DNA from: CALAED01 sp937891035
GTDB taxonomy: Bacteria; Actinomycetota; Actinomycetes; Streptosporangiales; Streptosporangiaceae
NCBI GenBank assembly: GCA_035642125.1
Contig: DASQSZ010000037.1
Span: forward strand, 1-20,084
Direction: 5' to 3'
Length of the DNA: 20,084 bases
This document shows positions 1-8,512 of this stretch, in pieces (positions within the stretch are counted from its first letter, which is position 1; every line of letters begins with the position of its first letter). Position numbers and translations under genes: made by a program. The notes under the pieces were generated by a model. It saw only the letters and a list, made by a program, of their open reading frames with translations, had not been told where the DNA came from and did not search any database.

Positions 1-104
1 ATGCCGATGAGGTGGAGGGGATGCCTCGACGGCCGAGCGGGGTGCGAGCCCTGCCAGCTGGTTGTCGGAGCGACCAGCGTCATAACCATGCGCGGTAACG
101 TGGC

Positions 105-665
105 GTGGTGGTGCAGGACGAGCGGGTGGTGGGGCGGTATCCGTATCCGGGGATCACGCCGGGTGAATTCGAGGAGTTCGTCGCCGGGGAACTGTTGGGT
201 GCCGCAAGGTCCCAGGTCGAGGGGCTAGTGGTGAGCACGCACGAGAAAGTCGCCGGGGTGGATGGGGTCTACGAGTTCGACGCGACCGCGCGGTACCGGT
301 TCGCCGGGCTGGAGTTCCTGGTGGTGATCGAGGCGAAGTTGCACCGGAACCCGATCAAGCGGGAGTTGGTGCAGGTGTTGCGGCAGAAGGTACAGAGCGT
401 GGGTGCGCACAAAGGGGTGTTGGTGGCAACCTCGGCGTTCCAGGCTGGGGCCGTCGAGTTCGCCAGGACCCACGGGATCGCGCTCGTCACCGTCGCCGAG
501 GGGCGGTACGTCTTCACCACTCGGGACACGGGCAAGGCGGCCCGGCCCGCCCTCGTGGTCTGCTACCACGGTGGAGCGGGTGTCCGGGGGATGGTGTTGG
601 CCGCCGACGACGAGGACCACCCGGAGTGTGTCGCGGAGTTCCTGTTGGGGCGGCCCGGGGTCTGA
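105..665 (+). CDS. Mrr-like restriction endonuclease (PD-(D/E)xK fold), 186 aa
   Basis: This is a small predicted DNA nuclease. The visible core matches the Mrr catalytic family: an Asp at residue 59 (EFDA), a beta strand ending in EAK at residues 76-78 (VVIEAKLH), a helix with Gln residues (ELVQVLRQ), then KGVLVATSAFQAGAVEFA and GIALVTV, the usual closing strand-helix-strand of Mrr_cat. D59, E76 and K78 would be the metal/catalytic residues. There is no separate DNA- or modification-recognition domain, and the last 45 or so residues after the core have no match I recognise. Three tandem GTG codons begin at 105; an in-frame TAA at 96-98 prevents any earlier start, and no strong Shine-Dalgarno is visible. 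The stop lies one base from the stop of the oppositely oriented TPR-CHAT gene. In Mrr-type enzymes the fold cleaves modified DNA; the target here is unknown. Family call fairly sure, biological role inferred. Confidence 0.8.
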   Translation: MVVQDERVVGRYPYPGITPGEFEEFVAGELLGAARSQVEGLVVSTHEKVAGVDGVYEFDATARYRFAGLEFLVVIEAKLHRNPIKRELVQVLRQKVQSVGAHKGVLVATSAFQAGAVEFARTHGIALVTVAEGRYVFTTRDTGKAARPALVVCYHGGAGVRGMVLAADDEDHPECVAEFLLGRPGV

Positions 666-666
666 C

Positions 667-3600
667 TCACGCGCCGACGTGGACGTGGGACGCCCACACC
701 AGCGGGTCATCGGGGTGGCGGTCGCGCAGGGTGCGGGTAGCGGTGTGCACGGCTGTCGCGATGTCTCCGCCTGCCGCGATCGCTGGGTAGACCAGTTCCG
801 CGAAGTCCACGGCGTGCTGGTCGCCGATCGGCCACAGGGTGCCGATCACGTGCCGGTATCCCGCTAACTGGAACGCCGATGCCAGGTGGATCACCTCGTC
901 CGCCAGCCGCCCGCCGGGGCGGGCTGTCGAGCACGCGGACAGGAACGCCAGGTCGGCGTCCAGGCTCAGGTGTGCAAGGTCCAGCACGGTGAGTGGGTGG
1001 TTGTGGTGGTCGGCCAGCAGAAGCAGGCTCTCCGAGGGGTTGGTCAGGTCGCTGTTGCCGTGGCACGCGAAGTGCGCTATCCGTGCCTTTGGCAGGGCCG
1101 CGACCACATTGTCGCGGGTCGCCGCGGTGCCGCTGACCACGTCAACCGCGCCGGGCAGGTGGGTGCGCACCACCGCCGCCTCCCGCTCTGCGCCGGGCAG
1201 CGGCACGTCGTGGCCCGGTGTGCGCGGCATCGCCACGACCAGTGCGTGGTCGGCGCGTGGCCGGGCGGGGTCGGCACCACGCCGTGAGTGCACCAGCGCC
1301 CGGAGGGTTGGCGTGGTCGAGCACACCACCTGGTCCACCACGGTGAGCGACCCCGTTCCGTGGTAGCCCGCCGCGTGCAGCGGCAGCAGCGAGAGCATGC
1401 CGGACGGGCACCACCACAACCGTTCGGCGGCATCCAGGTGGTCGAGCACCGGGCCGGCCACCGCGTCCCAGATCCACTCCAGCGTGCGCACCACCCGGTC
1501 GTGTCCGGCGGCCCTGGTCCGGGCCCCCTCGGACTGGGTGTCCTCGACCGCCTGGAGAAAGCCCAGCACCTCCTCCACGACGACCTGGGGCGTGAGCGCG
1601 GGCAACGGAACGGGCGTCACCTCGCCTGCAGCGGACAGGATCAGCGCGTAGGACCCGAAGTCGGACACCGCGACGACCACGGCGTGCCCCTCGGCAGGCG
1701 CGAGGTCGGGTGCGGTCGGCGGGTGCAGGAAGGTGCTGAAACCGGGCAGCATCCGGATGTCCGCGAGCAGCCGGTCGTACCGCGCGGCCAGCCGGCGCCG
1801 CGTCGCGACGTCGATCTCGGGGTCCTCGAACGCCGCGCACAGCTCGGTGAACGTCGTCGCGAACGCGGGTTGGCGCTCGGCGAGCGCGGTGAGGTCCGTG
1901 CGGCTGTCCAGCGTGTGCCCGAGCAGCAGCCCGCGCCCTTGCTCGAACAGCTCAACCGCCCGCGTCGGCAATCCGGCGCGCACACAGCACGCGGCGGCGT
2001 CCGCGCCGAGCCCGGCCATACCGTCGATCAACGCCTCGCGGTCGCGCCGGGTAAGGGATCGGGACACGGTCCGGCTCACCAGGTCGACCGCCGTCTCGTA
2101 CGCCTGGGCGGCCTCCGCCCACCGCCCGTCGGACGCCGCCAGCCTGGCCCACTGCGCGGCGGCCGAGGCGCGGACGCGCGGTGCACCCAGGTCGGTCGAC
2201 GCCGCCTCCCGGGCTGCCGCGAGCGCGGCCTCTAGATCCCTACCGGTCACAGCGTTGCGTTCGTGCAATGCCTTGCTGAGGGAGAGCAGGTGGAGGGGCC
2301 GGTCGGGGTGGTCGATCGTGAGTTCTGCCAAGGACTTGCGGGCGACGTCTATTGCGGTGTCGAGGGTTTCCCGTCGTCCGCTCCGGTCGTGCAGGTGCAG
2401 TAACGCCTGCGTGAGGTTCAGCAACGCGGGCGCGCGTCGCGGATCGCCGGGAGCCAGGAGCTTGAGCGCCGCCCGGCACGCCTCCAGCGCCTGGTCGAGG
2501 TCGGCGGGGACACCGTTGACGCTGAACCGGGTTCGGAGGATGGCCGCGAGGTTCGACAGGCGCAGCGTGCGACTGGTGTGGTCGGGCGGGGTCGCATTGA
2601 CGGCCTGCCGGCCGGTGTCGATCGCCTCGTCCAGGTCGGCGCGGTCCTGCCGGGAGTCGAACCGGATGTAGAGCGCGGACGAGAGGTTGGCCAGCATCAT
2701 CCCGCGCTCGGGGCTCGCTGCGGGCATGGCCGACACGGAACGGCGCAGCGTGTCGATCGCCTCGTCCAGGTCGGCCTGACCGCTCGTGCGGCGGAACCGG
2801 GCCAGCAGTGCGCCGCCGAGGTTGCCCAGGTAGACGCCGAGGAGCGGGGTGCCTTTGGGCGCGGCCCCAACGGCGGCCCGCCCGGCCTCGACCGCCTCGT
2901 CGACGTGCTCGATGCGGTCGGTGCGCTCGAACAGCAGGCGCAGGGACATGCAGAGGTTCGACAACTCGGTGGGCGAGGGCTCGGGGTCCGACACCACCGC
3001 TTCCCGGGTGTACCGGACGGCCTCGTCCAGGTCCTCGGGCGCGCCACCGTTCTGGTACCGCTTAGACAGAGCGATTGCCAGCGTGGATTTGCGCCCGGCG
3101 AGTTCGGGGGCGTCGGGCGGCGTCGCCTCGATCGCCGCCCGCCCCGCCGCGATGGACGCGGTCAGGTCCTCGGATCGTCCGAAGTGGACGAACCGGATCT
3201 GGAGGAGGTTACACAGGCCTTCCAGGTGCTCGGCGGGTGACTCTCCCGCGTCGAGCGCGTCCTGCCGCACCCGCACAGCCTGGTCGAGGTCCCCCGGGTC
3301 ACCGGTGCGGACGAACCGGTTCCACAGCAGGTCGGCCAGTTCCGCTGGATCGGACGTCGCGTCGATCCGGTCGCTCAAGCCGGCCTCGTGGTCGAGGAAG
3401 TTTGCCAGGGTGCGCCGCGCGGTGTCGAGGTTGGTGTTCATCGCCTCGATGTCGGGGTGGTCTGGCCATCCGTCGACCGCCGCCTGGCAGGCCGCGGCGG
3501 CGTTCTCCAGGTCCTGCCGACTGCCCAGCCGTTCGGCCCGGGTCAGCAGGGTGATGCCCAGGTTGGACAGGCACATCGCCTGGATCGGAGCGTCCGGCAG

Positions 3601-5973
3601 GGCGCCCTCGACGGCGGCCTGGCACTCCTCGACTGCCTCGTCCAGGTCGTCCAGGTCGCCGTCGCGGTCGAACCGCGACATCAGTGCGGTACCGAGGTTC
3701 GTGCGCAGAAGCGGGAGTTCGGCATGCCCGTTCTCGGCGAGGTCGATCGCCCGGCGGAACAGCAGGACAGCCCGGTCCAGGGCGTCCGGATCGGTGTCGA
3801 CGTCGCCGTACTGGACGCGGCCGAGCTTCCCGAGCGTCGCGGCGCTGTCCGGTGCGGCGGGCGGGTTCCTGTCGAACTGCTCGGCGATCAACGTCGGCAC
3901 GTATGCCCGACCGCCCATCCGGTACAGGGGCGCGAGCAGGTCGAGCGCGACCATCAGCTCCGTGCCGCCCTCAGGCGTGCCACGCGCGGCGAACCTCGAC
4001 CACAGCAGCAACCCGGCCGTCTGCGTGACCTCCACGTCGTCGAACGGGTCCGGTACCACGCACAGAAGGTCGACCAGCTCGTCGAGCGCTTCGGGGACGA
4101 GCACCTCGTCGGCATCGCGGGTGCTATGGAATGCGTTCACACGCTCGCGCAGGGCGGTGATCAGACTTGATCGCTCGGTCGCGGAGAACCCGGACCCCAT
4201 CAGACGGTCCCGGGCCGTCACGAACTCCCGCGCGAGTTCGAGCGCCACACCGTGCGCGCTCTCACCGATGTCGCCTGCACGTCGCACGAGTTCGGCGCGG
4301 TGCATGCCGCGCACCCTTGGCGCGGCCCAGCTCACGGTCCGCTCCAAGATCCATAGTGCCATCACGCGGTCGTCCTCGACCACCGCGTCGACCGCATCCT
4401 CGCGGGCGCCGAGGACCTCCTCGACCACATCCGGCGTGGTCAGCGCCAACGCCCGGGTCAAGGCGGTCCAGGCTTCGGCCAGCAGGGCGTACTCACGGGT
4501 CACCTCGAACGCGTGGCGCAGCACGAACCCGAGGTTGGCCAGTCGCCGGGCCAGATCGACGTCGTCCTCGGCGTCGATCCCGACCGCCTCCCGGGCAGTG
4601 TCGACGGACTCACGCACCACGTGCGGGTCCTTGTTGTGCCATGTCAGCTGGTGGAGCGCAACAGAGAGCGAATACAGGAGGTCACCACGCAACGACTCGT
4701 CGTCGGTCAATTCGGCGAGGACCATCCGGCAGGTCGCGATCCCCTCGCGCAGGATGTCCTCGTCCCCGGTCCGGTCGGCCAAGTCCACAAGCGCGTCGGC
4801 GAGCATCGCGACCTCGTCGAGCCCGGCCTCCTCGTCGGCGTCGTCCGCCATTACCTCGACGGCGTCCAGCACAAGAGAGGGGTCTTCGGTCCACCGGTAG
4901 AGCACCCGCAGCGTGTTCGCGGCGTTCATGAGCCGGGAGTCCAGGGAAGCGTGGGTGTCCGACGTCGCGCGCAGGACCCAAGCGTGCGCGGCCAGCGACT
5001 CGTCCAGCAGGGCGGCTTCCTTGGTGCGCAGGAATAGTTCCTTCAGGAAGACGGCCTGGTTGGCAACAGCCGGGAGCAGATCGGGGTCAGCCGCGATCGC
5101 GGCCCGGCCGACGTCAACCGACTCGCGCAACGCCTCGTAGTCGTTCAGGTACTCGTACCGGAATTCAAGGGACGCGGATAGGTTCGTCAACGCGAGCCCG
5201 CGCTCCTCATCGTTCTCGGCGGCGTCGACGGCGGCCCGCGCGGTCGTGATCGACTCGTTGATCACCGCCTCGTCCCCGGTGCGCGTGAACTTGTCCCGGA
5301 GCCGGCCGCTGAGGTTCGCGAGGTGGGTCGCCCCGCCCTCAGTAGGAGACGCCACGTCGGTGCCCGACTCGGTGAGGGTCCGCGCCACGTCTGTGGCCTC
5401 GCGGGCCACCTCTGGGTCGTCGGTCGCGCGGGCGAGTTCGCCGAGGGCAGTGTGCAGGTTCTGCAGGCACCGGGCTTTCCTCGACCGGTCGGCGACGACG
5501 ACAGCCGCGCGGTAGACCCGGACGGCCGCGTCCAGCGCCTCCACGTCGCCGTGCTCCTCGTACCACTCGTACAGTGCACCGCCCTGCTCGGTATAGACGT
5601 CCGGGTCTTCGCTGTACCCGAATACACGATCGTCCGGCTCGGTGATCTCCGGCGTGTGCTGGTCGAACAACTGGCGCCACTGGTCCGGCAACGAGTCGGG
5701 TGCGACCCGGTACACCTGACCCAAGAGCAGCAGGGCGTCGTCCAGGTCCTCCGTTCCCTGCCGCGCGCGATACCGGAGCAGGTGGAGCCGCCCGATCGCC
5801 GTCAGCGCGACCACGTCGACAGGCAGGTCGGGCGTCGACGCAGGTCCGGTGACCCGCATCAGGAGCAGGGTCGCCTCGTCCAGCGCGTCCTCGGCCAAGA
5901 CCGCGGCGTAGTCACCCGTCCGGCGCGTCTCCTCGAGCCGCGCGAGGATTGCCTCGACCAACTGGTCCCGCAC
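667..5973 (-). CDS. Giant TPR-CHAT protein (caspase-like peptidase), 1768 aa
   Basis: Cytosolic multidomain protein; no signal peptide or membrane segment is seen. Residues 1480-1768 or so form a CHAT domain (caspase-HetF-associated with TPRs) with HFACHG (H1634, H1638) and LSACST (C1681), the expected His-Cys dyad, followed by the typical LASAFQLAGYRHVIGTLWP. Before it lie many degenerate TPR-like repeats of 40-50 residues, often carrying a DLDEAV-type helix and an NLG/NLS motif. The N-terminal part is duplicated: a cap at residues 5-108 recurs at 604-705, and a linker near 542-590 resembles the pre-CHAT linker near 1300-1340. GTG start chosen because GGGAGG lies 5 bases upstream. CHAT domains are peptidases activated by a partner or signal sensed through the repeats, often in bacterial immunity or cell death; the substrate here is unknown. 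The 3' end abuts the convergent Mrr-like nuclease gene. Domain call very secure; defence role inferred. Confidence 0.9.
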   Translation of the reverse strand: MRDQLVEAILARLEETRRTGDYAAVLAEDALDEATLLLMRVTGPASTPDLPVDVVALTAIGRLHLLRYRARQGTEDLDDALLLLGQVYRVAPDSLPDQWRQLFDQHTPEITEPDDRVFGYSEDPDVYTEQGGALYEWYEEHGDVEALDAAVRVYRAAVVVADRSRKARCLQNLHTALGELARATDDPEVAREATDVARTLTESGTDVASPTEGGATHLANLSGRLRDKFTRTGDEAVINESITTARAAVDAAENDEERGLALTNLSASLEFRYEYLNDYEALRESVDVGRAAIAADPDLLPAVANQAVFLKELFLRTKEAALLDESLAAHAWVLRATSDTHASLDSRLMNAANTLRVLYRWTEDPSLVLDAVEVMADDADEEAGLDEVAMLADALVDLADRTGDEDILREGIATCRMVLAELTDDESLRGDLLYSLSVALHQLTWHNKDPHVVRESVDTAREAVGIDAEDDVDLARRLANLGFVLRHAFEVTREYALLAEAWTALTRALALTTPDVVEEVLGAREDAVDAVVEDDRVMALWILERTVSWAAPRVRGMHRAELVRRAGDIGESAHGVALELAREFVTARDRLMGSGFSATERSSLITALRERVNAFHSTRDADEVLVPEALDELVDLLCVVPDPFDDVEVTQTAGLLLWSRFAARGTPEGGTELMVALDLLAPLYRMGGRAYVPTLIAEQFDRNPPAAPDSAATLGKLGRVQYGDVDTDPDALDRAVLLFRRAIDLAENGHAELPLLRTNLGTALMSRFDRDGDLDDLDEAVEECQAAVEGALPDAPIQAMCLSNLGITLLTRAERLGSRQDLENAAAACQAAVDGWPDHPDIEAMNTNLDTARRTLANFLDHEAGLSDRIDATSDPAELADLLWNRFVRTGDPGDLDQAVRVRQDALDAGESPAEHLEGLCNLLQIRFVHFGRSEDLTASIAAGRAAIEATPPDAPELAGRKSTLAIALSKRYQNGGAPEDLDEAVRYTREAVVSDPEPSPTELSNLCMSLRLLFERTDRIEHVDEAVEAGRAAVGAAPKGTPLLGVYLGNLGGALLARFRRTSGQADLDEAIDTLRRSVSAMPAASPERGMMLANLSSALYIRFDSRQDRADLDEAIDTGRQAVNATPPDHTSRTLRLSNLAAILRTRFSVNGVPADLDQALEACRAALKLLAPGDPRRAPALLNLTQALLHLHDRSGRRETLDTAIDVARKSLAELTIDHPDRPLHLLSLSKALHERNAVTGRDLEAALAAAREAASTDLGAPRVRASAAAQWARLAASDGRWAEAAQAYETAVDLVSRTVSRSLTRRDREALIDGMAGLGADAAACCVRAGLPTRAVELFEQGRGLLLGHTLDSRTDLTALAERQPAFATTFTELCAAFEDPEIDVATRRRLAARYDRLLADIRMLPGFSTFLHPPTAPDLAPAEGHAVVVAVSDFGSYALILSAAGEVTPVPLPALTPQVVVEEVLGFLQAVEDTQSEGARTRAAGHDRVVRTLEWIWDAVAGPVLDHLDAAERLWWCPSGMLSLLPLHAAGYHGTGSLTVVDQVVCSTTPTLRALVHSRRGADPARPRADHALVVAMPRTPGHDVPLPGAEREAAVVRTHLPGAVDVVSGTAATRDNVVAALPKARIAHFACHGNSDLTNPSESLLLLADHHNHPLTVLDLAHLSLDADLAFLSACSTARPGGRLADEVIHLASAFQLAGYRHVIGTLWPIGDQHAVDFAELVYPAIAAGGDIATAVHTATRTLRDRHPDDPLVWASHVHVGA
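2616..2775. repeat. Pair of identical 25-bp repeats inside the TPR-CHAT gene
   Basis: Bases 2616-2640 and 2751-2775 are identical and lie 135 bp (45 codons) apart. They encode the same ADLDEAIDT helix in successive TPR units. This points to fairly recent duplication or gene conversion of repeat units, or strong codon constraint on this helix. Confidence 0.8.
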
Positions 5974-5978
5974 CCGAA

Positions 5979-5984
5979 CCTCCC
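5979..5984 (-). promoter_or_regulatory. Ribosome binding site of the TPR-CHAT gene
   Basis: On the minus strand this reads GGGAGG, 5 bases before the GTG at 5973. It is the only good Shine-Dalgarno near the 5' end of this frame and decides the start. Confidence 0.65.
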
Positions 5985-6073
5985 GTTCACCACCGCTTCC
6001 GGCGGAAACTTACCGAGTGTTGGCCTCCCGATGTCGGAACTCTGGATTCCTGTGCGGAGCAAGATAAAACGTC

Positions 6074-6103
6074 ACATGTGCGGACAGTGGGACAGGATGT
6101 CAA
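6074..6103 (-). promoter_or_regulatory. Possible promoter of the TPR-CHAT gene
   Basis: On the minus strand a perfect -35 hexamer TTGACA (6098-6103) is followed after 18 bases by ACATGT (6074-6079), a weak -10. It would give a 5' leader of about 95 bases before the GTG at 5973. The -35 is good, the -10 is not, so this is tentative. Confidence 0.3.
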
Positions 6104-6677
6104 GCATGGCGTGGACGTAGGAGGAGATGGCGCCTGAGCGACCGCCTGACGGGTTTGACGGACATCGTCTCCCGCCGTTGTCCGCGTTCGGAACGTCCGC
6201 TCATGCCGCGTAGAGCGCGGTGTCGACGACGGCGCACAGCCTTCGTGGAGACGCCGGCCACCGCCATGACGAGCAGCACGGCGTCAGCATGAGCATGGCT
6301 GGAGATCATCGGTCAGGACATATCGCAGCGTTGATGCTCATCAGGAATGACGTGCCGTGTTCATGACCAATGACGCGCAACACCCAGCCGGCACCGATCC
6401 GTGCTCATCCCGCATCAAGCGTCGAAGTTCTCGGTCGACTCGGCGCCCGGATCGGCGTCGACGCTCACCTCTGTGTCCCGCACTCGATCAGCAGGCCGAC
6501 CGGCGCGAACCCGGCTCAATCCTGCGGGTGCCAATACCGAGCAGGATCAACAGCGACACACCGCGAAGTAGCCCCGTTGTGCCCAATCGTCCAGGGGCGC
6601 CTGATAAGGCTGGCCACCCGTGGCGCCGCATCCAGCGTTATCAGCGCGTCTATACCACCGTCGGCGGGTCTGCCTCG

Positions 6678-8132
6678 TCACGGGTCGCGTCCGGTTGATC
6701 GCCGACCGGTAGAGCGTCCTCCCCGCCCGTCTGGCCGGGGGCGTTCAGGTCGAGCGATCTGGTAGCGGTATCGCCCGTCGGCACGGCGGCTGATGATCAT
6801 ACGGTCGGGATGACGCCACTTATAGCGGTTGTGAAATGCGCAGCACATCACCAGCCGGTCGATGTCGCTACCCTGCCCGTTCTCCCACCCGTCCACGTGA
6901 TCTACCTGACAGCCGGTCGCCGGAATCTCACAGTCGTCGACTACGCAGGTGGCATAGCGGGCCAGCAGCACGCGGCGCTGGGCGAGTGTGGCGCACCGGA
7001 CGCGGCGACCCAGGTAGAGCGGCTGCCCGTCGGTCCCCAGCACGAGAGTGGAGAACCCGGCATTGAGCAGGATCTGGCGGGCTCGTTCCATGCCGATGGG
7101 GGTGCCGTCGGCGAGCCGTGCGGTGAACGGGGTGCCGTCGAACGGCCAGGTAGACACGGGCGGCTCCTGCATCCACTCGGTGGCCGGGCCGTTCGCTTCT
7201 TCCGACATCGCCCTCGGCCCCCACCGGCCGTACGAGCCGGCCACCGGACCGGGCTCGGTTGCGGCCGAGGAGGTGGCATCGCGCCCGCACTGGCCGGTCG
7301 GTGCGGATCTGGGCGTGGTCGCTGGTCGCGGTGCCGGTTGCCGCGGCGCCTGTTGCTTCAGTTTGACGATGAGGATGGGGTCCCAGCGGCTGTCGCCGCC
7401 GGACAGGTGGGTCTGGAGCGCATCCGCGAGGCGTTCGGCGTGATCGCGGGTGTCGTCCGGCCCACACGGCGCGGCCAGCGGCTCCAACTTGGCCTGGATC
7501 AAGGCGAGCAGCTCGGGGCCGAAGCGACCCTTAACGAAGGCCCCCGCCCCCGACCGATGTACCGCCCACCACTGCCGCTCCGCGCGCCGTCCGTCCTCCG
7601 GCTCCGCCGCGGTCTCGTCGCGCTCGGCGATCAGGTCTTTGATCTTCTCGGCGAAGCGAGCGATCTGCCCCACCGAATGACCCTCATCGACGAATCCCAG
7701 CAGTAGGCCCTCTGCCTTACCGCAATCGGCCTCCGTCAGCCGCCGCGCCCCACCGACGATCGCGGTGGCATAACCCGCCGACAACTCCCCGGCCGCCAGC
7801 CGCTTGGCGACCTGCGGCAACCGCGGCAACTGCTCGGCCAGCGTGGCGCGCTCGGCCGCCCGAACATGCCGCATCCCCAAACCCGTGCGCAGCCACGCCG
7901 CCGCAGACGCATGCCCCCACTCGGCGACCTGCCCGGACCGGGTGGCCACGCCGACGCGGGCGGCGATCGCCGATTCGAGCAGATCGACCGCCCGGCCCAG
8001 CTCCTCAACCTCGTCATAACACGCCGCCCCCGACTCGGTTGCGGGCCGGGCGGCCAACTCGGCGGCCAGCCCGGCGATGCTCGCCACCAACTCACCGCTG
8101 GTGGCCGCCACACCCGACCCGATCGAACGCAT
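6678..8132 (-). CDS. DUF222 domain HNH endonuclease (13E12-repeat type), 484 aa
   Basis: Actinobacterial DUF222-HNH protein. Residues 20-350 or so are the helical DUF222 region, including GYATAIVGGARRLTEAD and a conserved AERLADAL helix. The C-terminal HNH nuclease has CVVDDCEIPATGCQVDHVDG with the catalytic His in the DH pair (H412), and a downstream HN pair (H434, N435) in CCAFHNRYKWRH; the paired Cys residues suggest a structural zinc. The tail is basic, with a GRSTGRRSTGRDP repeat. The ATG at 8132 has no Shine-Dalgarno; a -10-like TAGTTT (minus strand, 8143-8138) ends 5 bases before it, so the message may be leaderless. A GTG at 8111 is an alternative start. A LexA-like operator overlaps the start, so SOS control is likely. 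Proteins of this family are abundant and often multicopy in actinobacteria; mobile or DNA-damage roles are proposed but not settled. Confidence 0.9.
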   Translation of the reverse strand: MRSIGSGVAATSGELVASIAGLAAELAARPATESGAACYDEVEELGRAVDLLESAIAARVGVATRSGQVAEWGHASAAAWLRTGLGMRHVRAAERATLAEQLPRLPQVAKRLAAGELSAGYATAIVGGARRLTEADCGKAEGLLLGFVDEGHSVGQIARFAEKIKDLIAERDETAAEPEDGRRAERQWWAVHRSGAGAFVKGRFGPELLALIQAKLEPLAAPCGPDDTRDHAERLADALQTHLSGGDSRWDPILIVKLKQQAPRQPAPRPATTPRSAPTGQCGRDATSSAATEPGPVAGSYGRWGPRAMSEEANGPATEWMQEPPVSTWPFDGTPFTARLADGTPIGMERARQILLNAGFSTLVLGTDGQPLYLGRRVRCATLAQRRVLLARYATCVVDDCEIPATGCQVDHVDGWENGQGSDIDRLVMCCAFHNRYKWRHPDRMIISRRADGRYRYQIARPERPRPDGRGGRSTGRRSTGRDP

Positions 8133-8138
8133 GTTCTA
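8123..8138. promoter_or_regulatory. Probable LexA (SOS) box over the DUF222/HNH start
   Basis: The sequence is TCGAAC-N4-GTTCTA, matching 11 of the 12 defined positions of the actinobacterial LexA palindrome TCGAAC-N4-GTTCGA. It covers the ATG of the HNH gene (8130-8132) and touches the proposed -10 at 8138-8143. A bound repressor there would block transcription initiation. Several 13E12-repeat (DUF222/HNH) genes of Mycobacterium tuberculosis are known LexA targets, which supports the call. Confidence 0.65.
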
Positions 8139-8512
8139 AACTATTCGATGGATCCGACAAAAATAACGGCGACCGGAACGCCTCACCGTACGGCCACGTG
8201 AAAGGCTCACCCGCCGACGAGATCAATGAGCGACATCACCCATCTCCAGGCCCTATGCCCCGCTATCCGGCGGAATTTGTGATTTCTTAATCGGCCGCGA
8301 CCGGCTACACCGCACTCCGCCGCTGCGAATTCACCGCGAAGCGCGGCGACCTGCCACCGCTCACCATGCACCCACGGTCCGGACGCCGCGACACGTCCAT
8401 AGCGTCGAAGTCGCGGATACGCCGGCGAGCGGCAAGCGCTCGCTGCGCCACCGTCCACCGCGTCGCGTAGTCGCCGATCTTGGCGGGGACCGACACCCAC
8501 GCGACATCCGGC
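8139..8512. other. Intergenic stretch between the HNH gene and the fdhD remnant
   Basis: Besides the HNH promoter region at its left end, nothing can be supported here. Two overlapping minus-strand open frames (up to 139 codons, within 8207-8626) run through it and across the fdhD remnant, but they lack a ribosome binding site and any family signature. The part next to the fdhD scrap does not encode more FdhD in any plus-strand frame I read, so the break in homology is close to 8522. Confidence 0.4.

Larger units (their letters stand above)
5974..6677. other. 704-bp intergenic stretch without a convincing gene
   Basis: This lies between the TPR-CHAT gene and the upstream DUF222/HNH gene, both on the minus strand. 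Apart from the CHAT ribosome binding site and possible promoter, I see no supported element. Short open frames exist on both strands, but none shows a start with a Shine-Dalgarno or a recognisable motif. The gap is long enough that the two genes are probably separate transcription units. It could hold decayed mobile DNA, but no inverted repeats or transposase were found. Confidence 0.5.

Noticed and set aside
2849..4900. A 683-codon open frame on the plus strand opposite the TPR-CHAT gene
   Set aside because: It is antisense to a securely identified gene, has Ser/Arg-rich low-complexity composition and no domain; it is a by-product of GC-biased third positions.
6100..6309. Minus-strand frame containing VAGVSTKAV, reminiscent of IS256-type transposases
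   Set aside because: Only a few residues resemble the family, no further transposase segments appear in any frame, and no inverted repeats flank it.
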